Shown piece by piece: positions 46,444 to 57,905 of a stretch of 64,000 nt of DNA. The DNA is from Silene conica (taxonomy: Eukaryota; Streptophyta; Magnoliopsida; Caryophyllales; Caryophyllaceae). The stretch's first letter is position 1. Each line of letters starts with the position of its first letter. The position numbers were made by a program, and so were the translations under genes. The notes beneath the pieces were generated by a model. That model did no database searches. It saw only the letters and a list, made by a program, of their open reading frames with translations, and had not been told where the DNA came from. Where the stretch lies: assembly GCA_029255685.2 (NCBI GenBank), contig CM055316.2, positions 66,479,237 to 66,543,236 on the forward strand. The letters are read 5' to 3'.

Positions 46444-47958
46444 ATCTCCCACTTGTACTCGACAAGTGTGCGTCACCGATTCTCTTGCCCTATTAAGGCC
46501 ATCTCCCACTCAATGCAAGGTGTCTTCCAGGTCGTACTTGCATTTGATCATATCTTGAGCGGTTTTTCTCGATCCGGAGATTTAACTGCTTTGACCGGAA
46601 TTATCTACCATAGATACCTTCCGAGCGTGGCCACGCATTTCCAGTTAAACTTCTCCTCGAGTGGCCTTGAGATTTAAGACAACCCTGACAAGGGGTTGGA
46701 CAATTCCTATCCTACTGTTCCCTTCGCTAACACAGTCCATCATGACCCAAAAGAATCCCATTTGACCCCCTTTAATGGTTGATCGTAAAGCTAAAATCAA
46801 AGTCAATCTGAGGCTGCATCACCTTGAGCGAACAGTCTCAAGTCAAAGAATCGACTTATGTGAATAATATAGTAGCTCTCGCCACGACCAGGCTAATTAT
46901 AAAATTTCCAGAACTCTATAAGCGGTCACTAAATGCCCGACAAAGTGCCTCTTGCAGTCTGCCTATGTGATCGACTAGTCATCCCATATGACTCTATGAC
47001 ATTTGAACTTGCCACAATCGCCTCACATTCTAGTCGCTTCGAGACGTCACCTCATACAAGCGACTATGGGCTATACTAAGTTAATCCAGTTCACTTATGG
47101 GGTTCAAATTGTCTCTTACAACCCATTTGGATTTCACAAAGTATAAATTGTGAGTTAATATTAATAATAATAACTCAAACGATAAGAGTGATTGTTATGT
47201 GCGAACAATCAATACGATATTGCTGCTCCACATAAACAATCTTTGATGATCATACATCAATCTGTATTAATGGTTTGTTATGTGAATATACCCTATCTTC
47301 ACATCTTTTAAACCTACAAATTCCGGTTTCCTTATGACTCATATCATCTCGCATAATATGATCTTATTCAAGTACATTTCAAGTCTTTATAGTCGACTCG
47401 AGTCTCCTTACTTTAAGGAAGCTCCAACTGTTTTCTTAAAACTCATGACATGTCATCCTTATGAACATAGTCATACTGTAATCGAATTTATATTGTAGTT
47501 TACCTAATTCGATCTACTAGTTCTCCTCGAGAAACTTATATCGAAATAAGGTTTTGTTTCAACTTAAGGCATTTTAATCAAGGTTATATGAATTTAACAT
47601 TTTCATATCTTGGATTCAAATCCAAACCTCGTTAACTGATCGGTGACGTTTCATTATCATATAATAAACTCACTTATGATTTATGTTCTTAACATACATT
47701 CATTTAGAATTGAAAACCTCATATTCTTTACTTTTTAAAGAATCACCATTCTCTCTAAATGGTAGGTTTCGTTTCCTTAATAACTTTTCTCCCACTGAAT
47801 TCTATATTATTATCTTATAGTTTAATAACTCCCACTATCTTCATAGTGTTTAGGTAACATCTTCAAACATTTTCTCAACTCATAATGAACATTTCATTTT
47901 GATTTACTTCAAACATTTTCTCAACTCGCTATGAACATTTCATTTTTCATTTTCCTTC
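46444..47958 (-). other. Non-coding 3' part of E2
   Basis: Begins (plus strand) with ATCTCCCACTTGT, the complement of the polypurine tract. No pol domain is seen in any frame. It runs to the CCTTC target duplication of E3 at 47954-47958. Confidence 0.7.
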
Positions 47959-48552
47959 TGATGCCCGTCGTTGAGGGTACCAAAGATAAATTTATAATTC
48001 CTAACCTTAACAATAGAAGTGAAAGTCAGGGTCGAACCACAAAGAGGTGGGGAATGTTTATTGTCTTAATGTTAATGTTTAAAGGTAACAAATTTGGGGT
48101 TTGATTGATTGATTACTATATCTAAAGCAAAGATTAAAATAAAACAAGAATTAAAAGATGAGAATAAAATATAATAAAAGAGGATGCTAGGATGTTTGGA
48201 TAATAAATAGCTAAGGTAAAATAAATCCTAAGGTCAACATGTATTGCAGTCGCGTAAGGGGGTGTAACATATCTTTTTACGTCTATGCTACCTAATAGCT
48301 CCTTTCGGCCTATGCTATTAGTTCCTAGGTCTCACAATTATTGGGTGTCAACAATAAGGGTGATTCCTAAATCCCAGGTCACATACCTTTCAGCCTTGAG
48401 TAACCTATCCGTCTTAAGGTGTAAACCAATGCCCTTCCCGTATCTCTCAATCTTGGGTAGGTCATTACTAACATCCTACAAGTCTCCTTATGGTCTCATT
48501 GCAGGATATTATAATTGACAAGAAAAGACGAAATAAGAATACATACGCGAGT

Positions 48553-48626
48553 GGTCGACCGACCGGCTACTCCAGTCGGCCGACCACGGCCTCGGTCGAC
48601 CGACCGGCTATTCTAGTCGGCCGACC
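48553..48626. repeat. Paired palindrome modules in the E3 3' LTR, left cluster
   Basis: 12-mers at 48553, 48574, 48594 and 48615: two pairs, each exactly 21 bp start to start. The same cluster is in the 5' LTR at about 55096-55169. Confidence 0.92.
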
Positions 48627-49104
48627 GTGGTCCTGCTACAAGTCGGTTTTTCGGATTTTATTTACCTCTGCATATTATCCCCTACATCCTAACATATGAA
48701 AATTAGCTACTCATGACTGTTAAGACGATTGTAAAATTGGGAATAAACATGGAGAACATAGTAAATAATCTAAGCATGCAAGATTCAATAAAGCTTGGGA
48801 TTCTAACTTAACAATTGTAATAAAAACAAGAACTATAATAAAAACTAGATTAAAGAATAATTACCACAATTGGAATTAAGGCAGAACTGAATAAACTTTA
48901 TTGAATGCTTGAGAATTCTTGAATAATGATAAAAGATGAACTAGATGGTAAAAGATTGAATAAAAGATACTAAGGATTGATAATTGATATCAAGCATACC
49001 TAACTCTAATCACAAGATTTGTTTATATAGGGTAAAAACTAAGAGTTTCCTTATAGCTCTAATTCTACTTTATTTCCGAAAAGAGTCGCATGGGCTTCTG
49101 TTCT

Positions 49105-49236
49105 GGTCGGCCGACCCGTTTAGCTGGTCGGTCGACCGCTTCTTGCTGGACTTCTCTTATTTCCGGCCTTTCTTGGAAATTGGGCTTTATGAAAATCAGG
49201 CCTGGTCGGCCGACCCGTTTTGCTGGTCGGTCGACC
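49105..49236. repeat. Paired palindrome modules in the E3 3' LTR, right cluster
   Basis: GGTCGGCCGACC at 49105 with GGTCGGTCGACC at 49126, and the same pair at 49204 and 49225. The two pairs are 99 bp apart. The equivalent in the 5' LTR starts at about 55648. Confidence 0.92.
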
Positions 49237-49506
49237 GCTTTTGTACGGAAATCTTCGGATTTCTTCTGTTTTGACTCTTGGTACTTGATTTTGACTCCAG
49301 TTGACTTTCCATTTATTCCTTAATTAAGCAAAAGACTTGAGGATACGAATTTGGTGCTAAATCGTCTCTTTTCCGCATAAATCTGCAAAAGTGCATAAAA
49401 ATACGAAAGTACACAATTTATGGGAAATAAAGGCTAAAACATAGTAAATGAGCGACCAAATACGTGTAAAAATAGATGTAAAACATCATAAAATAGACAC
49501 GTATCA

Positions 49507-51511
49507 AATTTCCCAAACCAAACCCTTGCTTGCCCTCAAGCAAGAAATAGACTCGATCTTAACTAATGGAATGATTTCAATCTCAGAGCGAAATTTACAT
49601 GTAAGCCTAAACCAATGCCTAGAACAAAATGAGAAAGCATTTAAATCATGCAAACGAGTTACAGGGTCGTCAAACTTGCAAACATAAAGACTATAGAGAC
49701 TTTATACCATGGACTCTCGCGGTACGCTCGAGACACTCATGAAGCAAAGGGTGAGTATATGTAAAAGATAGAAAGAAGTATATTTGTAATGACACTCACC
49801 TAACTGCGACCCATGGAAACATGCCTGCAATCTAACATGAACAAGAATTCTACAACTTCGTATAACAATCTCATTTAAGTGGCCTAAATACATGCAAATG
49901 AGGTAATGAAAGATATGTGAGGTAAAAGGTAAAAAGTGTTTAAGATGTTTTTGGATTTGTGGGGTTAGTAGCCAAGCTAGTAAAACTGATTTCCAACAAC
50001 AAACTTCACACTTTTGATATTAGGAAAGTGCTCTTTTGTAGCACAACTCTCACTTTGAATATAAGAAAGGACTCCCAAATATTTTTGAATGAGGTACGGG
50101 AGTGATAACACATAAAAGAAAGCAATTTGGAGCGTTTTTTTTTTTTCTCTGATGGTGCCAGGTGGTCGACCGACCTATACAGGCGGTCGGTCGACTGCCT
50201 TCTGCATTTTCCGGATTTTTTTCTTTTTCGTTTTTTTTTCTTTTCTTTCTTTCTTTTCTGAATTTTTTTCTGTTCTTGTTCTTTTCTTTCTTTCTTTTCT
50301 TTTCTCTTTGCTTAAGATAGCTTACAAACCAAGATACCTCCAATAAGTCAAACCAAAGACCACAAATACTAGCTTGGAAAGGTAGGCTAAGTATGGGATG
50401 TAGTTTTGGCGGAATAAAAAGGCAAATTTGGCTTTGTGAAGCTTATGGGTAAATATGAGAAAAGGGATCCCAAATGCACGTATCAAGATTCACAAAACGA
50501 GATAGTAAAACAAGTATATAGCAATTCAAGTTCATGTTTATGCATATTGATGTAACATGTTCCAAGGGGAGTACTACTCACATCCTAGACGACTGGTTTA
50601 AGAATGAAACCAGGAATAAGGCTCTAAAACTTAGAATGTATAAGTAGGTCGCCAAGGTATAAGTCAAGTCTCAAGATATGCAAGTTGACAAAAACTCGTA
50701 GATATGCGAAAGACTCTCATACTAAAACAAGTTGACAAGGCAAGGTAAAGGCATAAACATGTAAGATAGCTAAATCATCCTTGAAATACTTTCGTTCCGA
50801 CTCGACCTATATGCTAAAATAAACGTGCATTTTTTTGGAATTTTTTTGAAATTTTTTTAATTTTTTTGGATTTTTGTATATATAAGGAAAATAAAGAAAA
50901 GAACGATGCAAGACAGAAATGCAATAAACGTGTGACAGAATGCAATGCATGTGACACGAAACCATTCCCCAAACCAACCCGCACAATGTCCCTATTGTGC
51001 ATTAGCCTAAGTAAAGGTTTCAGAAAATTAAAATACAAATGCAAGTAAAATAAAATAAAGGAAAAACTGGAAAGAACTCACTGGGTTAATAGATGTATGA
51101 GAAAAACCTCCCCAAACCAGCGTAAGCTGGGAGGTTTTGGTGGCTAGCAGTGCCACTCAAGTATCCAAGTTGATTTCACGAGTTCCAAGGAAGAGAAACG
51201 AAAGACTGCAGCGGACAGTAGGTCGACCGACCGGTGTTTCTGGTCGATCGACCTCCTGTGAACAGCGGAAAAATCTGCGATACAGCGCCTCTGGTCGACC
51301 GACTGATGATTCTGGTCGGTCGACCAGCGGAGTTCTGGAGGTCTTCGTTTTTTTTTTTTTCTCGTAAATCCTGAAAAAACAAGAAAATATGCGCGCCCAA
51401 CAATGCGCGAGATGCCAAAACGATTCTTAAAGTCTTAACTACTAGTAAACAAAACTAAAAAGTCTCACACAACATAAAGTAAATTGTCTTAAAATTGCAA
51501 CTCAAAAACAA
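49507..51511 (-). other. Non-coding 3' region of E3 with three palindrome pairs
   Basis: About 2 kb between the end of gag-pro and the 3' LTR, with no RT or integrase motif on either strand. It has a pyrimidine-rich run (50215-50310). Palindrome pairs are at 50164/50185, 51221/51242 and 51293/51314, each 21 bp apart. Just before the LTR (minus) lies GGTTTGGGAAATT, a likely polypurine tract. Confidence 0.8.
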
Positions 51512-54379
51512 CTATCCGCTGAAGATGCGGAAAATATCCGACCACGGCTTCTGACGGCATGCCGTAGTCTCCACGGTGTTTGCTTTAGTGGCAAAACACA
51601 TCTTCTTTCCTCCGTCGCAAAGCATATGCGATGGTCTCTCCTCTTGAGCCTGCCTCTTCTTTTTCTCCTCTCGATCCACGACGTCTGGATCCTCATCTTC
51701 TTCATAGCTTAGGCATCCCATTCCTCCTCTCTGGATGATGACTTCCTTCTCCTTGGGTTTCCCTAAACCAGTTCCTGCAATAGTCACGACAGAAGTGTCC
51801 TCCCTACTGCTCCCAATCTGGGGCGGAGGTGTAAAAACAGATACAGGAACAGGTAATAAAGTGGGAGAAGTAGTGATGACCTCATACTTTTTCTTAGAAG
51901 TGATAGCATTACATGTGATGGGGGTCATAGCATCCTTCTTCCTATAGGATAGGCCATAGATAATAGAATGTTTGCCTACCTTGAAAGTTAGAGTTCCAGT
52001 GCCCACATCTATAATGGCACCTGCAGTGTGAAGAAAGGGTCTTCCTAGAATTATGGGTATATGGGCATCCTTTGGGATGTCCAAAACAACAAAGTCGACT
52101 GGGAAGAAAAACCTGTCAATACGCACAGGGATGTTTTCTAACACCCCTACAGGTTCCATAGATGTGCGATCTGCCATCTGGACTGTCATACTGGTCACTG
52201 CAAATTCGGTCATTCCTAGTTTTAAGGCAACGCTTAGGGGCATGACACTTATACTAGCACCTAAATCGCATAGAGCCTTCTTAACTGGGAAGGTTCCTAT
52301 ATTACAGGGGACAGAAAAACTTCCAGGGTCCTCTAGTTTATGAGGGGCAATGACATGAGTTAAAAAACTGGATGACTCTTCAGTGAGAGCCACAGACTCA
52401 ACCTTTTCTAGAGACCTCTTTCTTGACAAAAGCTGTCTCATGAATTTAAGATAAGAAGGAACTTGTTGAACTAATTCTAAGAATGGAACTTGAACATTTA
52501 ATGAACGAATCACATCCTTAAATTTGTCAAAAGATACCTGATCCTTTGAAGGCACGAGTCTCTCTGGAAAAGGAGCAGCTGAGAACTCCGTATTTGCAGC
52601 CCTTTTTAAAAACCTGGGGGTCTTATCACCCCGGAAAAGAAAATCCCGCAAGTTGTTCGGCAATTCTGGACGAAAGGGAACTTCAGGTTCTGCTTCAGTG
52701 GTCGGTCGACCAGTATCTTCGGTCGGTCGACCAGTCTCCTGTTCAGGCGAAAATTTCGGATCCTGCTCCGCGGTCGGTCGACCAGATTCTTCGGTCGGTC
52801 GACCGCCTTCACTGCTACTCGCCTTTTTTTCTTTCTCAGCCCCCACTTTGGCTCCACTTCGCAGGGTTACGACGTTAAGAGTCTCCTTCTTCTGGTCCGG
52901 TTTGGTTGGAAGTTGACCCGGAGCCCTAGTATCATTTTTGCTCGCGATTTGAGCAATCTGGGACTCCAACATCTTCATCCCTGCCTCTCTAGCCTGCGAC
53001 TCCTTCTGAACCAACCCAATAAGATTTTGGATAAGAGCGTCTGTGTTGGGTGGCGGATTAGAAGGTGGTTGAGGGTTGAAAGGTGGTCTTTGGAAATTTT
53101 GTTTATGTGGGGGTACATAGGTGGAATTTTGCTGAGGTTGCATGTGCTGTGGGTTTTGAACATTCTGGCTTGTCCACCTTAAGTTGGGATGGACATTATT
53201 ATTATTTGGATCATAGAAATTGTTCCCACGATAATGCTGAAAAGCGGCACATGTTTCATTAGATGAAGTACAGAACTTTGACACATGCCCTTCTCCACCG
53301 CACCTCTCACAAGCAAAGGGTCCGTCCTGAACGGCGTTCACCTGGTATATTCCTCCCTTGCTTCCACTCCCTAGATCGAGCTTTCCTGCAGCCTCAAACT
53401 TTTCCAACTTGGCCGTTAAGGCCTCAATTGCTGACAGGTTGTACTCAGATTTTCTCTGATTTCCTCTGGAAGTACCATGCTCAGCGCGGTGCACAGCAAC
53501 ATCTTCTATTAACTTGAGACCCTTAGTCTCTCCTGAATTATCCTGGAAACTTCCATTAGCTGCAGCATCTAGGTAGGCCATGTTGTCATCATAGAGGCCA
53601 TTGTAGAACTGGTTGCAAAGAAACCATTGTTCGAATCCGTGATGTGGTATGGATCGAACAAGTCTCTTGAACCTGTCCCACGCCTCGCTAAAGTCTTCAT
53701 TGGGACCTTGCTTGAAATTAGTGATCTGCGCTCTTAAAGCATTTGTCTTTGATGCAGAGTAATATTTCCTATAGAATGCTAAGGCTAAGGTGTTCCAATC
53801 TGTAACTCCCGCAGCAGTGCGGTCAAGGTCTCTGTACCACTCTCTCGCAGAGTCCCTAAGGGAGAAGATAAACATGGTCTGTTTAATCTGGTCCTGCGTC
53901 ACTCCTTCTGGGGGTGCTATAGAGCATATGTAATCTGTGAAGATTTCAATATGCTTAGCAGCATCCTCATTGGCCGAGCCTCCAAATTGGTTTCTTTCAA
54001 CCATAGTAATATAGGCAGGCTTGGCCTCGAATGGCTTCCCAGTACCTGCAGGTAAAGTGAACCCTTTGTATAGGTCCTTTGCCTGAGGCATGGAGTGACT
54101 GGCAATAGTAGCTTCTTCTGCCATATTATCTTCTTCTTTAGGAAAAACTGGAAAGTAGGTAAAAGGTGGCATTTTTGGTGAAAGCGGATTGATGGGTGAA
54201 TTTGGTTGCGAAGGTGGTGTTTTTGGTGAAGATGGTGGTAACTCGAAAAGGTCTTCTTGAAATAAAGAGGATGGTGACCCTCCCTCTTGATTTGCTAGAA
54301 GTTGCTTTCTTCTTTCCCTAAGAGTCCTCTCAATTTCGAGATCAAGTGGTAGGAGTTCTCCTTGAACTGACCTGCGCAT
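51512..54379 (-). CDS. Gag plus aspartic protease of gypsy element E3, 955 aa
   Basis: An uninterrupted frame. Order: N-terminal Pro-rich part (to about 80), capsid-like retrotransposon gag domain (about 120-300, with SLRDSAREWYRDL and EAWDRFKRLVRSIPHHG), CCHC zinc knuckle (C357, C360, H365, C370), Asn/Gln/Pro-rich linker, coiled-coil-like stretch (about 445-480), then a linker with four GRPT motifs (526, 533, 550, 557). A retropepsin-like domain follows with active site DLGAS (705-709), VDFVVLDI and ILGRPFL. The protein would build particles and cut itself, but copying must be done by another element. The GRPT linker is where the paired palindromes fall in coding sequence. The intact frame in a very young element suggests selection on gag and protease alone. 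Confidence 0.92.
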   Translation of the reverse strand: MRRSVQGELLPLDLEIERTLRERRKQLLANQEGGSPSSLFQEDLFELPPSSPKTPPSQPNSPINPLSPKMPPFTYFPVFPKEEDNMAEEATIASHSMPQAKDLYKGFTLPAGTGKPFEAKPAYITMVERNQFGGSANEDAAKHIEIFTDYICSIAPPEGVTQDQIKQTMFIFSLRDSAREWYRDLDRTAAGVTDWNTLALAFYRKYYSASKTNALRAQITNFKQGPNEDFSEAWDRFKRLVRSIPHHGFEQWFLCNQFYNGLYDDNMAYLDAAANGSFQDNSGETKGLKLIEDVAVHRAEHGTSRGNQRKSEYNLSAIEALTAKLEKFEAAGKLDLGSGSKGGIYQVNAVQDGPFACERCGGEGHVSKFCTSSNETCAAFQHYRGNNFYDPNNNNVHPNLRWTSQNVQNPQHMQPQQNSTYVPPHKQNFQRPPFNPQPPSNPPPNTDALIQNLIGLVQKESQAREAGMKMLESQIAQIASKNDTRAPGQLPTKPDQKKETLNVVTLRSGAKVGAEKEKKASSSEGGRPTEESGRPTAEQDPKFSPEQETGRPTEDTGRPTTEAEPEVPFRPELPNNLRDFLFRGDKTPRFLKRAANTEFSAAPFPERLVPSKDQVSFDKFKDVIRSLNVQVPFLELVQQVPSYLKFMRQLLSRKRSLEKVESVALTEESSSFLTHVIAPHKLEDPGSFSVPCNIGTFPVKKALCDLGASISVMPLSVALKLGMTEFAVTSMTVQMADRTSMEPVGVLENIPVRIDRFFFPVDFVVLDIPKDAHIPIILGRPFLHTAGAIIDVGTGTLTFKVGKHSIIYGLSYRKKDAMTPITCNAITSKKKYEVITTSPTLLPVPVSVFTPPPQIGSSREDTSVVTIAGTGLGKPKEKEVIIQRGGMGCLSYEEDEDPDVVDREEKKKRQAQEERPSHMLCDGGKKMCFATKANTVETTACRQKPWSDIFRIFSG
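52700..52804. repeat. Paired palindrome modules inside the E3 gag reading frame
   Basis: GGTCGGTCGACC at 52700, 52721, 52772 and 52793: pairs 21 bp apart, the two pairs 72 bp apart. Both distances are multiples of three, so on the coding strand each 12-mer reads Gly-Arg-Pro-Thr. Confidence 0.95.
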
Positions 54380-54478
54380 AAGAGGAAACTACAAGAAAAA
54401 GGTGAGAAGGTTTAAAGAACAAAAAGTTCCTTAAACAAAGAGAAACAAAAACAAAAAACAATAAACACTGGCGTCACC

Positions 54479-54496
54479 TCCCCGGCAACGGCGCCA
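54479..54496 (-). promoter_or_regulatory. Primer binding site of E3 (tRNA-Asp type)
   Basis: TGGCGCCGTTGCCGGGGA on the minus strand, five bases inside the 5' LTR. Confidence 0.9.
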
Positions 54497-54501
54497 AAAT
54501 T

Positions 54502-56049
54502 TGATGCCCGTCGTTGAGGGTACCAAAGATAAATTTATAATTCCTAACCTTAACAATAGATAGTGAAAGTCAGGGTCGAACCACAAAGAGGTGGGGAATG
54601 TTTATTGTCTTAATGTTAATGTTTAAAGGTAACAAATTTGGGGTTGATTGGTTGATTACTATATCTAAAGCAAAGATTAAAATAAAACAAGAATTAAAAG
54701 ATGAGAATAAAATATAATAAAAGAGGATGCTAGGATGTTTGGGTAATAAATAGCTAAGGTAAAATAAATCCTAAGGTCAACATGTATTGCAGTCGCGTAA
54801 GGGGGTGTAACATATCTTTTTAGGTCTATGCTACCTAATAGCTCCTTTCGGCCTATGCTATTAGTTCCTAGGTCTCACAATTATTGGGTGTCAACAATAA
54901 GGGTGATTCCTAAATCCCAGGTCACATACCTTTCAGCCTTGAGTAACCTATCCGTCTTAAGGTGTAAACCAATGCCCTTCCCGTATCTCTCAATCTTGGG
55001 TAGGTCATTACTAACATCCTACAAGTCTCCTTATGGTCTCATTGCAGGATATTATAATTGACAAGAAAAGACGAAATAAGAATACATACGCGAGTGGTCG
55101 ACCGACCGGCTACTCCAGTCGGCCGACCACGGCCTCGGTCGACCGACCGGCTATTCCAGTCGGCCGACCGTGGTCCTGCTACAAGTCGGTTTTTCGGATT
55201 TTATTTACCTCTGCATATTATCCCATACATCCTAACATATGAAAATTAGCTACTCATGACTGTTAAGACGATTGTAAAATTGGGAATAAACATGGAGAAC
55301 ATAGTAAATAATCTAAGCATGCAAGATTCAATAAAGCTTGGGATTCTAACTTAACAATTGTAATAAAAACAAGAACTATAATAAAAACTAGATTAAAGAA
55401 TAATTACCACAATTGGAATTAAGGCAGAACTGAATAAACTTTATTGAATGCTTGAGAATTCTTGAATAATGATAAAAGATGAACTAGATGGTAAAAGATT
55501 GAATAAAAGATACTAAGGATTGATAATTGATATCAAGCATACCTAACCCTAATCACAAGATTTGTTTATATAGGGTAAAAACTAAGAGTTTCCTTATAGC
55601 TCTAATTCTACTTTATTTCCGAAAAGAGTCGCATGGGCTTCTGCTCTGGTCGGCCGACCCGTTTAGCTGGTCGGTCGACCGCTTCTTGCTGGACTTCTCT
55701 TATTTCCGGCCTTTCTTGGAAATTGGGCTTTATGAAAATCAGGCCTGGTCGGCCGACCCGTTTTGCTGGTCGGTCGACCGCTTTTGTACGGAAATCTTCG
55801 GATTTCTTCTGTTTTGACTCTTGGTACTTGATTTTGACTCCAGTTGACTTTCCATTTATTCCTTAATTAAGCAAAAGACTTGAGGATACGAATTTGGTGC
55901 TAAATCGTCTCTTTTCCGCATAAATCTGCAAAAGTGCATAAAAATACGAAAGTACACAATTTGTGGGAAATAAAGGCTAAAACATAGTAAATGAGCGACC
56001 AAATACGTGTAAAAATAGATGTAAAACATCATAAAATAGACACGTATCA
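54502..56049 (-). repeat. 5' LTR of E3 (1548 bp)
   Basis: Same length as 47959-49506 and differing at about ten places. On the right it is followed by the CCTTC target duplication. Confidence 0.95.
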
Positions 56050-56054
56050 CCTTC

Positions 56055-57012
56055 CCACGAGAACGGGAGATGATTTCTCCTCTATTATCTTTATAAAACA
56101 GAAACATTAACATCATGGAAACGATTTCCTTTCGTTAACACTCGCGGTTCCCTTTGTCCTCTCTGGGAACTAATGACAACATATGGAACATTTCCTTTTT
56201 GTGTCCTCGCGTAGTTTCTTTTGTGTCCTCTCGTAGTTTCTTCTATCTAATCTCTTAGAGTTCTTCTTAAGGACTCCTTATAGGACTCTTCTCTAAGATC
56301 CTATGTTTATATCATTGGTTTGCGGGCGTAGAATTTCTCCCACTCTATCCTCTAAAATAACCTGTATTTTAGGAAGGATAGCATTTTCGCCCGTCAACAA
56401 TGTATTGGATAAAGAATTATGTGAGTTGTGAGACTTTAGTACTCTCATTCGTTTAAGGTAATCATCTTATAACGAACTGATGTTCTTATGTTTGAATTTG
56501 AAGTATTTCACGGGATGCAATTCTCGTTTTTAAGTAAGTCGTATTACTTTTATAATGATCCTATCATTTCTTTCGTAAGGTGAATCATTCAAGGTACTTT
56601 ATTACGATCTATGAAAATCGTATCAACTCATGTTATGTATCATAAAAGCATTTTAAAACTAACATGTTTGATTAAGAACAAAAGGATGACTTGGGTAGAA
56701 AACCAAGTCACCACTATTACAACCATTGTTTCAACAAGATTCTTGTCGTACAAGAAATACAAAGTTCTTAAATTAAAATGCAAAAGGAAAGAAGACATCA
56801 AATCAAAATTAGAGCCATGCTCTTCATGTCTTCAATCTCGGATGCTACCTTAGCCATCCATGGAGGGAACTTCAAGTTTCCTTCTCCTTCTCCTTGCCTT
56901 TGTCTTTGGTAGGAGCCCCTTTAAAACAATTTATAAACGGGTGAGAATCAATAATTTGTATCAATATACAAAAATTGATTAAATAACATGAATTAGACGA
57001 GAATTTATACCT
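56055..57012 (-). other. E2 internal DNA between E3 and the gag gene
   Basis: No pol domain. A Lys/Glu-rich minus-strand stretch at about 56870-56925 (KDKGKEKEKE in one frame) may be the end of gag after a small intron, with a donor-like GTAGGT near 57014; this is unproven. Confidence 0.5.
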
Positions 57013-57905
57013 ACTGCAAGAACCCTTCCGGCTTTGAGGTCATGGAGATACTTCGGGCAATTCCGCTTCCAATGCCCCATCTTAGTTCAATAATGGCACT
57101 TGTCTTCAACCTTTGACGACGACGAAGAAGAAGCACCTTTCGTAAAAGTCTTCTCCTTAGGAGATGCGGGTTTGAAAGCTTTAACATTATTACCCTTGTT
57201 GGCCTTGCGCTTAAACTTCCTCTTGCTTTTTGTATCGATATTAAGTACATCCTTTGTGGAACTCTCATTAAGTCCCATATCCCTCTCTGCTTGGACCAAC
57301 ATCTTATGTAACTCGTCCAAGGAGGTTATTTGATTACGCATGTTATAGTTTACCCGAAACTGAACATACGATTTCACTTTGTTGAGGGAGTGAAGGATTT
57401 TGTCAATAATAAGCGAGTCGGGAACATTCACCCATTGCAACTTCAAGGTTTCGGCTAGCTCAACCATTTTGAGCACATGAGGACTAACCCTTTTACCTTC
57501 CTTTAAGGTCAAATCAAAGAATGCGGAGGCCGCCTCATATTGGATTACCCTAGGAGCTTGCGAAAACATGGTCGCAATCTTAGTGTAAATCTCATTAGCC
57601 GTGGCTAGCTTAATCATTCTTCTTTGGAGATCCGGCTCCATCGAAAATATAAGCACGTTCTTCAAAGCATGTGACTCTTTCATGTAGGCCTCATAGGCCT
57701 CACGAGTCGCTTCCGATGAACGAGCACCGGGAGTGGGAGGAGCGACAATGGTAAGATAACGAGTCTTATCGTCGGCTTCCGCGGCCAACACCAATTGGGC
57801 GTCCCAATCTTTAAAATTGGCGCCATGCTTCTCAAGCTTGCAACGATCCATAAAAGACCGAAGCCATGAAACGTGATGTGGGAGTGGTGGAGCGTTATTT
57901 GCCAT
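57013..57905 (-). pseudogene. Copia gag of E2 with a stop in the zinc knuckle
   Basis: ATG at 57905, frame open for 272 codons to TGA at 57087-57089. It is the same family as the gag of E1: WLRSFMD, NVLIFSMEPDLQRRM, EGKRVSPHVLKMVE and a Lys-rich C-terminal part. The stop stands where the second cysteine of the CCHC knuckle is expected: the frame continues with TKMGHWKRNC and PKYLHDLKAGRVLA. The knuckle is therefore KCHY-stop-TKMGHWKRNC. Premature termination here would remove RNA binding. No pol follows, so even the unmutated gene encoded gag alone. Confidence 0.9.

Larger units (their letters stand above)
47959..49506 (-). repeat. 3' LTR of E3 (1548 bp)
   Basis: On the plus strand it runs TGATGCCCGTCG...GTATCA. 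Palindrome pairs start at 48553/48574, 48594/48615, 49105/49126 and 49204/49225. Confidence 0.95.
47959..56049 (-). mobile_element. Gag-protease-only gypsy retrotransposon E3 (Athila/Tat-like primer site)
   Basis: LTRs of 1548 bp at 47959-49506 (3') and 54502-56049 (5'); target duplication CCTTC at 47954-47958 and 56050-56054. The primer site TGGCGCCGTTGCCGGGGA (54479-54496 minus) is the tRNA-Asp-type site usual in Athila and Tat gypsy elements. The internal region of about 5 kb encodes a 955-aa gag plus protease and then about 2 kb of non-coding DNA, with no RT, RNase H or integrase. The LTRs differ at only about ten positions by eye, fewer than those of its host E2. This is the youngest member of the nest. 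Confidence 0.95.

Noticed and set aside
46333..46677. A 114-codon plus-strand ORF crossing the E2 LTR edge
   Set aside because: It spans the LTR boundary and polypurine tract and has no recognisable domain.
48553..48626. GGTCGACC clusters as ordinary SalI-site coincidence or vector sequence
   Set aside because: The exact 21-bp pairing and its recurrence in many places of different elements argue against chance. No vector features are seen.
50050..50346. Phe- or Lys-rich ORFs in the E3 3' region
   Set aside because: They are translations of a pyrimidine-rich low-complexity run.
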